The notes: generated by a model from the sequence alone, not told the origin. DNA of 64,000 nt from Saccharothrix obliqua (GCF_019375475.1 NZ_JAHXGQ010000003.1:372001-436000); one strand, 5' to 3'. Shown: positions 15,520-24,147, counted from the stretch's first letter. Numbers and translations are program-made.

Positions 15520-16448
15520 GCGTTCACTCCAGACGGGACGAGCAGGTCGGCGGCTTCGGCGCGGAGCTTGTTGATCCGCTCCAGGCCCGCGGGGGTGGGC
15601 TCGACCAGCGGCGGCCGGACGTAGCCGCTGGAGATGTGGCCGAGGTCGGCCAGGACGTGCTTGGCCGGCGCCGGGTTCGTCTCCACGAACAGCAGCTCCA
15701 CCAGGGGGGACAGCCGGTAGTGCAGGTCGATCGCGCCCTGGTGGTCGCCCGCCACGTACAGCTCGTACATCTTCGCCACGGAGGCGGGCGCGAGGTTGGC
15801 CAGCGCGCTGACGAAGCCGATGCCGCCGATCGCGAGCAGCGGCAGGCACAGCAGCTCGATGCCCGACCACATCAGGAAGTCACGGCCGCACTTGTGCAGC
15901 ACGTGCGAGAAGTGCTCGAAGTCCTTGGTGGTCTCCTTGATGCCCACGATGTTGGTGTGGGCGCGGCGCAGCTTCGCCACGGTGTCCGGCGCGATGTCCA
16001 CGGCCGTGCGGGACGGCACGTTGTAGATCACGATCGGCATGTCCGGGAACTCGCGGGCCACCGCGTCGTACCAGGCGAACAGGCCCTCCTGGGTCGGCCG
16101 GCTGTAGTACGGGGTGATGACCAGCGCGAGGTCCGCGCCGAGCTTCTGCGCCTCGTCGGTCAGCTGGAGCGTGTGCTCCAGCGTGACCGCGCCCGTGCCG
16201 GGCAGGAACGGGATCTCGTCGCGGAGTTCGTCGGCGACGACCCGCATCGCGGTGATCCGCTCCTCCAGCGACTGGGCGCTGGGTTCACCGGTCGAGCCGC
16301 CGATGGACACACCGTGCGAGCCGGACGCCTTCTGCCAGCGCACCAGGGCGCGCAGGCTGTCGGTGTCCAGCGCGCCTTCGGCGGTGAACGGGGTGACGAC
16401 GGGCGCGATCGAGCCGCGGATCGACGCCGGGTCGGAACGGAACCTCAT
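15516..16448 (-). CDS. DapA-family aldolase/lyase
   Basis: 310 residues. A class I (Schiff-base) pyruvate lyase of the dihydrodipicolinate synthase/N-acetylneuraminate lyase superfamily: GGSTGEPSAQS (the GTTGE-like loop), YNVPSRTAVD with the catalytic tyrosine, and VGIKETTKD with the Schiff-base lysine. In the homoprotocatechuate meta pathway the last step is a retro-aldol cleavage of 4-hydroxy-2-oxoheptanedioate, usually by a class II HpcH/HpaI enzyme. I infer that this class I enzyme fills that or a nearby step. Both ends overlap neighbouring genes by 4 bp, so expression is tightly coupled. Confidence 0.88.
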   Translation of the reverse strand: MRFRSDPASIRGSIAPVVTPFTAEGALDTDSLRALVRWQKASGSHGVSIGGSTGEPSAQSLEERITAMRVVADELRDEIPFLPGTGAVTLEHTLQLTDEAQKLGADLALVITPYYSRPTQEGLFAWYDAVAREFPDMPIVIYNVPSRTAVDIAPDTVAKLRRAHTNIVGIKETTKDFEHFSHVLHKCGRDFLMWSGIELLCLPLLAIGGIGFVSALANLAPASVAKMYELYVAGDHQGAIDLHYRLSPLVELLFVETNPAPAKHVLADLGHISSGYVRPPLVEPTPAGLERINKLRAEAADLLVPSGVNA

Positions 16449-17116
16449 CTCGGGAACTCCCCTGGAAGCGGGGCCGGGGACCTCGTGTCCACGGCCCGGA
16501 GGGTGTTGAGCTTGTGCTCGCGGGCGAAGCGCTCCACGGCCTCGGCGGGTGCCTCGGCACGCAGCAGGCGCAGTAGTTCGGCGTGCTCGGCGACCGACTC
16601 GCGGGCCCGGCCGGGCACCAGGCTGAAGGTGGTGCGCCTGGTCATGTCCAGCCGCGCCCACTCCTTGTCGACCAGCTCGCGCAGCCTCGGGTTCGGCGTC
16701 GCGCCGCACAGCAGCAGGTGGAACTCGCGGTTGAGCCGGGTGAAGCCGAGCGGGTCGAACTCCACCAGGGACGCGGCCATCAGGTCGTTCAGGTGGGCGG
16801 CCCGGTCCAGCAGCGCCGCCGACAGCCGAGCGGTGGCCACGGCGTGGCCTTCCAGCAGCGCCAGCGTCTCCATGGTGTGCCGGTAACCGTCCGGGTCGAA
16901 CTCGGCGACCTGCGCGCCGACGTTCGGCTCGAACACCACCCAGCCCTCGGCCTGGAGCCTGCGCACGGCCTCGCGCACCGGCACCGGGCTGACGCCCAGC
17001 TCACGCGCGATGCGGTCGAACACCAGCCGCGCGCCGGGCCCGTACCGGCCCTCCGCGATGCGGTCGCGCAACGTCTCGTAGGCGTACTGGGTCTTGGACC
17101 GGGTGGGCGCGGTCAT
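16445..17116 (-). CDS. GntR-family transcriptional regulator (FCD type)
   Basis: 223 residues. The N-terminal winged helix (YETLRDRIAEGRYGPGARL, VSPVPVREAVRRLQAEGWV) and the helical FCD effector domain with metal-binding histidine positions (HTMETLALLEGHAV, FHLLLCGATPN, AEHAELLRLL) are clear. It lies inside the catabolic operon with 4-bp overlaps on both sides, so it is probably an autoregulated local repressor that senses a pathway acid. The palindromes upstream of the dioxygenase gene at 19399-19440 are candidate operators. Confidence 0.92.
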   Translation of the reverse strand: MTAPTRSKTQYAYETLRDRIAEGRYGPGARLVFDRIARELGVSPVPVREAVRRLQAEGWVVFEPNVGAQVAEFDPDGYRHTMETLALLEGHAVATARLSAALLDRAAHLNDLMAASLVEFDPLGFTRLNREFHLLLCGATPNPRLRELVDKEWARLDMTRRTTFSLVPGRARESVAEHAELLRLLRAEAPAEAVERFAREHKLNTLRAVDTRSPAPLPGEFPR

Positions 17117-18510
17117 CCCGACCACCGCTCGTACTCGGCGCGCTTGGCCTCGCCGAGCGGGTACAGGCCGTCGATGGACTCGCCGTCCGCGACGCGCTCC
17201 AGGATGAAGCGCTCCTCGTGCTCCATCTTGACCGCGTCGGCGGCGATCTCGTCCACCAGCGACGGCGGGATCAGGATGACGCCCTCGGCGTCGCCCACCA
17301 GCACGTCGCCCGGCCGCACGAGGACGCCCGCGCACGCCACGTCCACGCCGACCTCCCACGGCACGTGCCGACGGCCCAGGACGGCCGCGTGCGCGCCCGC
17401 GCTGTAGGACGGCAGGTCGATGTCGGCGAACGCCGGGCTGTCCCGCAGGCACCCGTCGGTGACGACGCCCGCCGCACCGCGCTTGAGGGCGCGCAACGCC
17501 AGGATGTCGCCGAGCGTGCCCGCACCGTGGTCCTCGCGGGCGTCGATCACCAGGATCTGGCCCGGCCCGATGGCCTCCACGGCGCGCTTCTGCGCGTTCA
17601 TCCCGCCGCCGCGCTCGGCGAACTGGTCTTCGCGCAGCGGCAGGAACCGCAGCGTGTGGGCCGTGCCGACCATGCGCAGGTCGGGCCGCGCGGGCTTGAG
17701 GCCGGTGAGGAACGTGTGGTGCAGCCCGCGCTTGCGCAGCTGGCTGGACAGCGTCGCGGTGGCCACCGACCGCAGCGCCGCCTCGGTCTCCGGCTTGATG
17801 GCGGGCACGCTGCCGCCGACCGCCGCCGCCCGGTCCTCGCGGGTGACCTTGGGCCGCGCGCCCGGTCGGGCCAGCGGCGCGGCCTCGCGGACCGCGTTGC
17901 GCAGCCGCTCGGTGTCGTTGATCGCCACCTCGACGACGTCGCCGGGCGAGACGACCGTGGCGCCGGTCGGGGTGCCGGTGAGGATGATGTCGCCCGGCTC
18001 CAGCGTGACGTTGCGGCTCAGGTCCGCGATCAGGTACGCGAAGTCGAACAGCAGGTCGCCCGTGTTGTCGTCCTGCACCAGCTCGCCGTTGACCCAGGTG
18101 CGCAACCGCAGGTCGTTCAGGTCGACCTCGTTCGGGTCGAGCAGCACGGGGCCGACCGGCGTGTAGCCGTCCGCGCCCTTGGAGCGCAGGTTCGAGCCGC
18201 GGTCGGCGTACCGGAGGTCGTGCACGCCGAAGTCGTTGGCCGCGGCGACGCCCGCGATGTAGCCGACGGCGTCCTCACGGGCCACCTGGCTCGCGCGCTT
18301 GCCGATGACCACGGCGATCTCGCCCTCGAACGCCGACAGCTCGGTGCCCTCGGGCCGCAGCAGGTCGCGGCCCGACCAGGACAGCGACGACGGCGGCTTG
18401 AGGAAGTACGACGGCTCCTCCGGGAACCGGCCGCGCTCGGCGGCCCGGCTGCGGAAGTTCAGGTGCACCGCGATGATCTTGGAAGGCGCCAGGCCCAGCG
18501 GGTGGCTCAT
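17113..18510 (-). CDS. Fused FAH-family decarboxylase/isomerase and RraA-like protein
   Basis: 465 residues carrying two enzymes that are usually separate. Residues 1 to about 245 are a fumarylacetoacetate hydrolase-fold protein like HpaG (FEGEIAVVIGKRA, ANDFGVHDL, GDIILTGTPTGA), which decarboxylates and isomerises homoprotocatechuate ring-cleavage acids. Residues about 255-465 are an RraA/HMG-aldolase-like domain (GTLGDILALRALKRGAAGVVTDGCLRD, VRPGDVLVGDAEGV), a fold that includes metal-dependent oxaloacetate decarboxylases and aldolases. The frame is continuous. The start overlaps the dioxygenase stop by 4 bp. The fusion implies two consecutive steps of the pathway in one protein. Confidence 0.88.
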   Translation of the reverse strand: MSHPLGLAPSKIIAVHLNFRSRAAERGRFPEEPSYFLKPPSSLSWSGRDLLRPEGTELSAFEGEIAVVIGKRASQVAREDAVGYIAGVAAANDFGVHDLRYADRGSNLRSKGADGYTPVGPVLLDPNEVDLNDLRLRTWVNGELVQDDNTGDLLFDFAYLIADLSRNVTLEPGDIILTGTPTGATVVSPGDVVEVAINDTERLRNAVREAAPLARPGARPKVTREDRAAAVGGSVPAIKPETEAALRSVATATLSSQLRKRGLHHTFLTGLKPARPDLRMVGTAHTLRFLPLREDQFAERGGGMNAQKRAVEAIGPGQILVIDAREDHGAGTLGDILALRALKRGAAGVVTDGCLRDSPAFADIDLPSYSAGAHAAVLGRRHVPWEVGVDVACAGVLVRPGDVLVGDAEGVILIPPSLVDEIAADAVKMEHEERFILERVADGESIDGLYPLGEAKRAEYERWSG

Positions 18511-19370
18511 GCCTTCAGCCCGTCCGGGATCGGGAAGTCCACGATGACCTGACCGGTGCCGCTGCTCGGGAAGTAGTCGCACAGCTGCTCACCGTGGCCG
18601 GTGTAGTTCGACCACCCGAGGATGCCGAACAGCATCGCCGTGTCGGCCATCGCGGCCTCGCCGGTGAACCGCTCGTTGTACGCGGGCAGCGCGTCCAGGA
18701 ACTCCGGGATGCGACCGCTGGTCCACTGGTCGAGGACCAGGCGGTCGGCCTGCTCGTTGATCGGGTTGCTGATCTTGTCCAGGTACTGCGACGAGGTCTC
18801 GTTCGGCGGGAACTGGTGCGACAGCGAACCGCTGGCGAGGAACGCCACCTTCCGGTCGCTGCGCAGCACGGCCCGCGCGATGGCCTCGCCGACCCGGCGG
18901 TTCTCGTCGATGGACGAGTAGATGTTGCAGCCCACCGGCACCACCGCGAGCGGGTCGCCGTCGCGGTTCATGAAGTGCATCGGCACCAGCGTCGCGTACT
19001 CCAGGCCGAGGTCCTTCACGTCGTGCACCATGGACTTCTGCCCGCCGGCGTTGATCTCCTCGCCGATCAGGGCCGCCAGCTCCTGGCACCCGGGGTAGTC
19101 GTACTCCAGGTCCTGGATGAAGTGCGGCAGTTCGTGGGACGCGTAGCTGCCCTGGTGCCGAGCTTTTCCGTTGATGTGGAAGCTCATGCTGTTCATCCAG
19201 TGCGAGTCGGCCACCACGAAGGTGTCCGCGCCCCGCTCGCGCGCCCGGCGGCCGACCTCGGCCAGACCGACCTCGGCGGGCCGGCGGATGCCGTGGTGCT
19301 TACCGGGGTGGATGGACAGCCAGATCGACGGCACATGCGTGATCTTCGCGGCGAGCACGACCTCACCCAT
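18507..19370 (-). CDS. hpaD: Extradiol ring-cleavage dioxygenase, homoprotocatechuate type (class III LigB)
   Basis: 287 residues. ATG 19370 is chosen because GGAGG lies 5 nt upstream inside an alternative GTG start. The protein is a LigB-superfamily class III extradiol dioxygenase like E. coli HpaD: AKITHVPSIWLSIHPG (iron-ligand His), VVADSHWMNSMSFHI, and FLASGSLSHQFPP with the catalytic histidine. It opens the ring of 3,4-dihydroxyphenylacetate with O2 in the cytoplasm. It is the first gene of a five-gene overlapping operon with FAH-RraA, GntR, DapA-like and HpaE, which supports the assignment. Confidence 0.9.
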   Translation of the reverse strand: MGEVVLAAKITHVPSIWLSIHPGKHHGIRRPAEVGLAEVGRRARERGADTFVVADSHWMNSMSFHINGKARHQGSYASHELPHFIQDLEYDYPGCQELAALIGEEINAGGQKSMVHDVKDLGLEYATLVPMHFMNRDGDPLAVVPVGCNIYSSIDENRRVGEAIARAVLRSDRKVAFLASGSLSHQFPPNETSSQYLDKISNPINEQADRLVLDQWTSGRIPEFLDALPAYNERFTGEAAMADTAMLFGILGWSNYTGHGEQLCDYFPSSGTGQVIVDFPIPDGLKA

Positions 19371-19398
19371 GGTCACCTCCACATCGGGGATCGTGTAG

Positions 19399-19416
19399 CG
19401 GATCGAATACGATCCG
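19399..19416. promoter_or_regulatory. Palindrome upstream of the dioxygenase operon (candidate operator)
   Basis: CGGATCG-AATA-CGATCCG is a perfect palindrome with 7-bp arms, 28 bp upstream of the dioxygenase start. It is well placed for control by the operon's GntR protein or by the divergent AraC protein. Binding is inferred only from position and symmetry. Confidence 0.5.
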
Positions 19417-19420
19417 TGCT

Positions 19421-19440
19421 CGGCACGGGCTGTCGTGCCG
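19421..19440. promoter_or_regulatory. Second palindrome in the divergent promoter region
   Basis: CGGCACG and CGTGCCG arms are separated by 6 nt, 4 bp from the first palindrome. It differs in sequence from the first, so a different regulator or an mRNA hairpin in the opposite transcript is possible. Confidence 0.4.
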
Positions 19441-19636
19441 GCTATCCAGGTCTAACAGTCGGGCGGCGCAGTGTCGTTGACCACGGACGCACGGTTCTTG
19501 ACTCCCCGTGCACACGGCCGTGGCGCCATTCACGACTCGGCAACGAACACTTGACGAACGGGCGAATGCAGACGACTGTCGCTGTCACCCAGTGTTACCC
19601 AAGCCACTATCCACCCCAGGTCCCAGGAGGGCAACG

Positions 19637-20602
19637 ATGTCCTACGTGCTGACCACCTCGGGCGTGCCGGCGACACAGCAGTTCGAACTCTGGCAGTCGG
19701 CTGTGTCGCAGACGTTCGTGCCCCTGGAGGCCACCGCTGGCGAGCACTCGGCGTTCCGCGGGCGGTTGCGCGGTCAGAACCTGGGCAACGTCGCCGTGTA
19801 CGAGGCGTCCGCGGACGCGCACACCGTGCGGCGAACGGCGCGGACCATCTCGCGCGCCGCCCCGGACTACTACAAGCTCTCGCTCCAGCTGCACGGCACG
19901 GCCAAGCTCAGCCAGGACGGCCGCCAGGCCGCCCTGCGGCCGGGTGACTTCGCCATCTACGACACCACGCGGCCGTACTCGCTGGCGTTCGACGACGTGT
20001 CGTCCACCCTGGTCCTGATGTTCCCGAGGTCCATGCTGTGCCTGCCGTCCGGCCAGGTCGAGCAGCTCACCGCGATCCGCTTCGCGGGCGGGCAGGGCGT
20101 CAGCGGCATCGTCAGCACGACCCTGGTGCAGCTCGCGCGCAACATCGACGACCCGCAGGTGCACGGCAGCGTCCGCCTCGCCCGCAACGTGGTGGACCTG
20201 CTCGGCACGGCCTTGGCGGACCAGGTCGACTACGTCGACGTGCCCGCCGAGACGTCCCGCGCGGCGATGCTCGTGAAGATCAAGTCCTACGTCGAGGCGC
20301 ACCTGGAGGACCCGGAGCTGTCGCCCGGCGGCATCGCGGCGGCACACCACATCTCCACCCGGTACCTGCACAAGCTGTTCAGCGAGGCGGGCACCACCGT
20401 CTCCGGCTGGATCCGGCACCGCCGGCTGGAGCGCTGCGGGCAGGACCTCGCCGACCCGGGCAAGCACCAGCTCGCGATCGGCGTCATCGGGGCGCGCTGG
20501 GGCCTGGTCGACGCCTCGTACCTGAGCCGGGCGTTCAAGACCGAGTACGGCGTCTCCCCGTCGGAGTACCGGCGGCGCAGCGTCGAGCACCGCGCCGGCT
20601 GA
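19637..20602 (+). CDS. AraC-family regulator, FeaR-like
   Basis: 321 residues from an ATG preceded by AGGAGG (19625-19630). The N-terminal AraC-binding-like domain (DYYKLSLQLHGTAKLSQDG, LRPGDFAIYDTTRPY) is of the type found in FeaR, the activator of tyramine oxidation. The C-terminal double helix-turn-helix spans about 220-315 (ISTRYLHKLFSEAGTT, LVDASYLSRAFKTEYG). It is divergent from the homoprotocatechuate operon and 111 bp upstream of an aldehyde dehydrogenase gene, as feaR is linked to feaB. The effector is likely an aromatic acid or aldehyde; this is inference. Confidence 0.9.
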   Translation: MSYVLTTSGVPATQQFELWQSAVSQTFVPLEATAGEHSAFRGRLRGQNLGNVAVYEASADAHTVRRTARTISRAAPDYYKLSLQLHGTAKLSQDGRQAALRPGDFAIYDTTRPYSLAFDDVSSTLVLMFPRSMLCLPSGQVEQLTAIRFAGGQGVSGIVSTTLVQLARNIDDPQVHGSVRLARNVVDLLGTALADQVDYVDVPAETSRAAMLVKIKSYVEAHLEDPELSPGGIAAAHHISTRYLHKLFSEAGTTVSGWIRHRRLERCGQDLADPGKHQLAIGVIGARWGLVDASYLSRAFKTEYGVSPSEYRRRSVEHRAG

Positions 20603-20713
20603 CACCCCCTACGGACGCGCTGACGGTCAAAGTCCGTGCGCCGGCGTGCAAGCGCGCCGCGCGCCCGGCGGCAGACACTGGCAACCGCTTTCAGCCAGTG
20701 GAGGGGAGTCGAC

Positions 20714-22138
20714 ATGCGCGCGACAGGTCTTTACATCGGCGGCCAGTGGACTGCCGGTGCCGGCGAGTTCACCACCACCGACCCGGCGACCGGTGAACCG
20801 TTGGCGGTGGTCGCCGACGCGAGCGCCGGCGACGTCGACAACGCCGTGGCCGCCGCGCGGGAGGCGTTGCCCGGCTGGACGGCGACCCCCGCCACCGAGC
20901 GCGCCGCGCTGCTGTGGCGGCTCGCCGACCTGATCGAGGCGGACGCGGAGAAGCTCGCCGAGCTGGAGACGCGTGACCAGGGGCAGCCCCTGGGCGTGTC
21001 CCGGGCGGTCAGCGTGACCGGCGCGGCCGAGCACTTCCGGTACTACGCGGGCTGGGCGACCAAGCTCGACGGCGCCGTGCGGTCGGTGTCGTTCCCCGAC
21101 ACCTGGCAGTTCGACCGCCGCGTGCCGGTCGGCGTGTGCGCCCTGATCGCGCCGTGGAACTTCCCGCTGATGATCATGGCGTGGAAGCTCGCCCCGGCCC
21201 TGGCGTGCGGCAACACCGCGGTCATCAAGCCCGCCGAGCAGACGCCGCTGACCACCGTCCGGCTGGTCGAGCTGTGCGTCGAGGCCGGTTTCCCGCCCGG
21301 CGTGGTGAACCTCGTGACCGGTGGCCCGGAGACCGGCAAGGCCCTGGTCCGCCACCCCGGCGTGGACAAGGTGTCGTTCACCGGCTCCACGTCCGTCGGC
21401 CGCGAGATCGTGACCGCGTCGGCGGCCGACCTCAAGCGGGTCACCCTGGAGCTGGGCGGCAAGACGCCCACCGTGATCGCGCGGGACGCCGACATCGACG
21501 CCGCCGTGGCGGGCACCATCGCGGGCGGCCTGCTCAACAGCGGCCAGGTGTGCGCCGCCTACGCCCGCATGTACGTCGACCAGTCGCGGCAGGACGAGTT
21601 CACCACGAAGCTGGCGGACGCCGCGGCCAAGCTGCGGCTCGGCGCGGGCCTCCACCCGGACACCGACCTCGGGCCGCTGGTCAGCGCCGAGCACCGGGAC
21701 CGCGTGGACTCCTACGTGCGCGGCGCCGTCGCCGAGGGCGCCGAACTGGTCACCGGCGGCTCGCGGGGCGACGGTCCCGGCAACTTCTACCAGCCGACCG
21801 TCTTCGGGTCCGTGCAGGACGCCATGGCCATCGCCCGCGAAGAGGTCTTCGGTCCGGTGCTGGCGGTCCTCGCCTACGACGACGAGGACGAGCTGCTGCA
21901 CCGCGTGAACGACTCGCCGTACGGCCTCGCGGCGGCCGTGTGGAGCAACGACCTGCGCACCGCCCACCGCCTGGCCGACGGCATCCGCGCCGGTGCCGTC
22001 TTCGTGAACATGCCCTGCGTCCCCGACGCAGCCGCCCCCTGGGGCGGCTTCCGCTCCAGCGGCTGGGGCCGCGAGATGGGCCCGTACGCGATCGACGCCT
22101 ACACGGAGATCAAGGGCATCTGGATGCACCACGGCTGA
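20714..22138 (+). CDS. Aldehyde dehydrogenase, phenylacetaldehyde dehydrogenase-like
   Basis: 474 residues from ATG 20714 with GAGGGGAG upstream. Typical ALDH signatures: APWNFPLMIMAWKLAPALACGN, the general base in LELGGKTP and the nucleophile Cys in NSGQVCAAYAR. The setting (FeaR-like regulator before it, homoprotocatechuate ring cleavage opposite) suggests that it oxidises (hydroxy)phenylacetaldehydes formed by amine oxidation to the acids that feed the dioxygenase. No amine oxidase gene lies in the window. A strong hairpin follows the stop. Confidence 0.88.
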   Translation: MRATGLYIGGQWTAGAGEFTTTDPATGEPLAVVADASAGDVDNAVAAAREALPGWTATPATERAALLWRLADLIEADAEKLAELETRDQGQPLGVSRAVSVTGAAEHFRYYAGWATKLDGAVRSVSFPDTWQFDRRVPVGVCALIAPWNFPLMIMAWKLAPALACGNTAVIKPAEQTPLTTVRLVELCVEAGFPPGVVNLVTGGPETGKALVRHPGVDKVSFTGSTSVGREIVTASAADLKRVTLELGGKTPTVIARDADIDAAVAGTIAGGLLNSGQVCAAYARMYVDQSRQDEFTTKLADAAAKLRLGAGLHPDTDLGPLVSAEHRDRVDSYVRGAVAEGAELVTGGSRGDGPGNFYQPTVFGSVQDAMAIAREEVFGPVLAVLAYDDEDELLHRVNDSPYGLAAAVWSNDLRTAHRLADGIRAGAVFVNMPCVPDAAAPWGGFRSSGWGREMGPYAIDAYTEIKGIWMHHG

Positions 22139-22146
22139 CAAGCCGA

Positions 22147-22184
22147 CGCGAACGGCCCGGGGCTCGCGCTCCGGGCCGTTCGCG
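22147..22184 (+). terminator. Strong hairpin terminator after the aldehyde dehydrogenase gene
   Basis: A 14-bp perfect stem (22147-22160 with 22171-22184, core AACGGCCCGG) around a 10-nt loop, 8 bp after the stop. There is no T-tract, which is usual for actinomycetes. Confidence 0.8.
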
Positions 22185-22397
22185 TACACCCGGTTCGTCC
22201 TCCTCCGCGGCGTGATCTCCCAGATGGTCGCCTGGCCCTTCGGTGCCGTCGCTATGTCGCCTTCGGGAGCTGTCCCTCGAAGGGGGCATTGCAGGGGAAG
22301 GCGGGGTGGGGTGTGTGGGACGGTGAGCGCAGCGCGCTCACACGGCCGTGCTGCGGGAACCGGTGCTTCGGGCCGCGCGACTGACGGGGAGGATGCG

Positions 22398-22883
22398 ATG
22401 TCGTTCACCACTACGGGCGCGCACCCGCCGAACGCCGCGGAGACGGCCGTGACGATCCGTCGTGCGGTGCCGTCGGACGCCGAGCGGTTGACCGCGCTGG
22501 CCGTGGGACTGGCGGCGTACCAGGGGAAGTACGCGCGAATCCTGCGCGGCTGGGAGGTCACCGGCGAGTACGTCGAGAACAACCTGGTGTACCTGGCGGA
22601 ATCGGGCGACCTGCTCGGCTACTACGCGTTGATCACCCCGCCGGAGCTGGACCTGCTGTTCGTCGCGGACAGCGCGCAGGGCCGGGGTGTCGGCCGGCTG
22701 CTGGTGGCGCACATGCTGTCCACGGCGCGAGCCCACGGTATGACGCGGGTCCGCGTGGTGTCGCACCCCGACGCGGAAGGCTTCTACCGGGCGATGGGCG
22801 CGCATTGGTTGGGGACCGTGCGACCCGATCACCGGGTCGGCTGGCCGCGCCCGGAGTTCGAGTTCCGGCCGGGACCCGCCTGA
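22398..22883 (+). CDS. GNAT-family N-acetyltransferase
   Basis: 161 residues. ATG 22398 follows GGGGAGG (22386-22392), so the longer open frame starting at 22212 is not used. It has the GNAT order: an N-terminal AVPSDAERLTALAVGLAAY helix, the central LDLLFVADSAQGRGVGRLL acetyl-CoA loop (Q/RxxGxG/A) and a C-terminal VSHPDAEGFYRAMGAHWLGTV strand. It transfers an acetyl group from acetyl-CoA to an unknown amine. It stands alone and is convergent with the next gene. Confidence 0.88.
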   Translation: MSFTTTGAHPPNAAETAVTIRRAVPSDAERLTALAVGLAAYQGKYARILRGWEVTGEYVENNLVYLAESGDLLGYYALITPPELDLLFVADSAQGRGVGRLLVAHMLSTARAHGMTRVRVVSHPDAEGFYRAMGAHWLGTVRPDHRVGWPRPEFEFRPGPA

Positions 22884-22957
22884 CCCCGCCCGCCGACGCG
22901 GTGCCGCCACGACCGACCCGCCAGTCGCGGTGACCGGATCGGTGAAGGACCGGTTCG

Positions 22958-23560
22958 TCAGACGCTCCGACGCCAAACCAGACGTCGGTCTTCAACGGCA
23001 GGCACGTATGGGACCGTGCGGATGCCGTAGGAGCGTACCCGTTCGCCGTAGGCACGTAGAGCGGGAGTCCCCGTGTGCAGTGCGTCGGCGACGTCGCCGA
23101 GCATGTCGGCCACGTTCTCCCAATACGGGGCGGGCCGGCTGCCGTCGTCCCGGCTCCAGTGCTGGACGCAGCCCTGCCACCGGCCGGGCCTCAGGTCCAC
23201 GAAGAGGTGGTCCCCGGTGCCCATCGCCGCGATCGGCACGAAGGCCGCCTGGAACACGCCGGACCGACCGCCGGCCTCGCCAACCGGTCCGGGAACCGGC
23301 CCCACGAGGTACCGCCGCTTCCGCAGTGCTTCCCCGGCCGAGCAAGGGTCGAAGAACGGCAGCAGCAGCTCGGTTCGCCCGTCCGATCCGCCGCACAGCC
23401 GCCACCACGCGACCAGGTCTTCGGGCAACGGTGTCGAGACGTCGATCTCCAGGGCCGTGAGGTCGCGGGCAGGAGGGGCGAGGCTGTCGAACGTCACGGG
23501 CGCGTGCACCCGCAGCCATGAGGTGATCCGATCCCACGATTCCGCCACTGATGGGCTCAT
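22958..23560 (-). CDS. SMI1/KNR4 (SUKH) family protein
   Basis: 200 residues from ATG 23560; an ATG at 23578 is equally possible because neither has a good ribosome-binding site. The SUKH core is clear: LPEDLVAWWRLCGGSDGR, LLPFFDPCSAGEALR, FVPIAAMGTGDHLFVDLRPG and QHWSRDDGSRP. Bacterial SUKH proteins are often immunity proteins of contact-dependent toxins or housekeeping proteins of unknown role. No toxin gene is visible next to it, so an immunity role is not supported here. Confidence 0.8.
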   Translation of the reverse strand: MSPSVAESWDRITSWLRVHAPVTFDSLAPPARDLTALEIDVSTPLPEDLVAWWRLCGGSDGRTELLLPFFDPCSAGEALRKRRYLVGPVPGPVGEAGGRSGVFQAAFVPIAAMGTGDHLFVDLRPGRWQGCVQHWSRDDGSRPAPYWENVADMLGDVADALHTGTPALRAYGERVRSYGIRTVPYVPAVEDRRLVWRRSV

Positions 23561-23673
23561 GGCGCGAGGATGCACCATGAGCCGAAGACCGCCGCGTTGT
23601 GCCGCGCGCGCAGGAAACCGTGTCCGGTGGGCGGCTGGCACATGCCGCGAGAAGCCGTGGGCGTGCGTCGGTC

Positions 23674-24129
23674 TCAGCGTGAGGCGGATGTGCGGAGGAA
23701 GTCGCGCCACATCGTGTAGTACGCCTCGCGGGTGATCCGGCCTGTCCGATCGGGATCGAGTGACGCGGTGAACGCCGCCGGGTCGGGGATGTCCAGGGGC
23801 GTCAGCAGGATGTGCAGGGCGTCGACCGCCATGTCCTCGCCGTCCGGTGCGGCGAGGTCGTACTCGAAGTCGACCACGGGGCCGAAGGTGCGGTCGAAGT
23901 CGGCCGTCGCGACGCCGGCGCGGAAGTCGGCTCGGGTCAGGACGTCGTCGGTGGTGGCGAAGGCGTTCCACAGGGTGCGGTAGTGGTGGTCGAGCGCATG
24001 GGCCCGCGGTGAGGCGGGTGGGTGGCCGAACGACGCGAGCACGGCACGCCCCATCGCCCGCAGGTCCTCGTAGTGCAGCAGGTCGTCGCCGTCGCGGTCG
24101 AGGAGGTCGAACAGGTCGTCGGCGGACAC
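23674..24129 (-). CDS. EF-hand calcium-binding protein
   Basis: 151 residues from a GTG with AGGAG 6 nt upstream. It has an N-terminal EF-hand loop (DRDGDDLLHYEDL), a degenerate middle part (TTDDVLTRADF) and a C-terminal loop DPDRTGRITREAY, similar in plan to calerythrin and sarcoplasmic calcium-binding proteins. It follows another EF-hand gene on the same strand but is separated from it by a strong hairpin. Likely a cytosolic Ca2+ buffer or sensor; partners are unknown. Confidence 0.82.
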   Translation of the reverse strand: MSADDLFDLLDRDGDDLLHYEDLRAMGRAVLASFGHPPASPRAHALDHHYRTLWNAFATTDDVLTRADFRAGVATADFDRTFGPVVDFEYDLAAPDGEDMAVDALHILLTPLDIPDPAAFTASLDPDRTGRITREAYYTMWRDFLRTSASR

Positions 24130-24147
24130 GGTGCTCCTGTCGGCAGG

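Noticed and set aside
22212-22397. N-terminal extension of the GNAT protein
   Set aside because: GGGGAGG directly before ATG 22398 and lack of conserved sequence upstream favour the shorter protein.
22958-23560. SUKH protein as immunity partner of a local polymorphic toxin
   Set aside because: No toxin, secretion or repeat-rich gene is adjacent.
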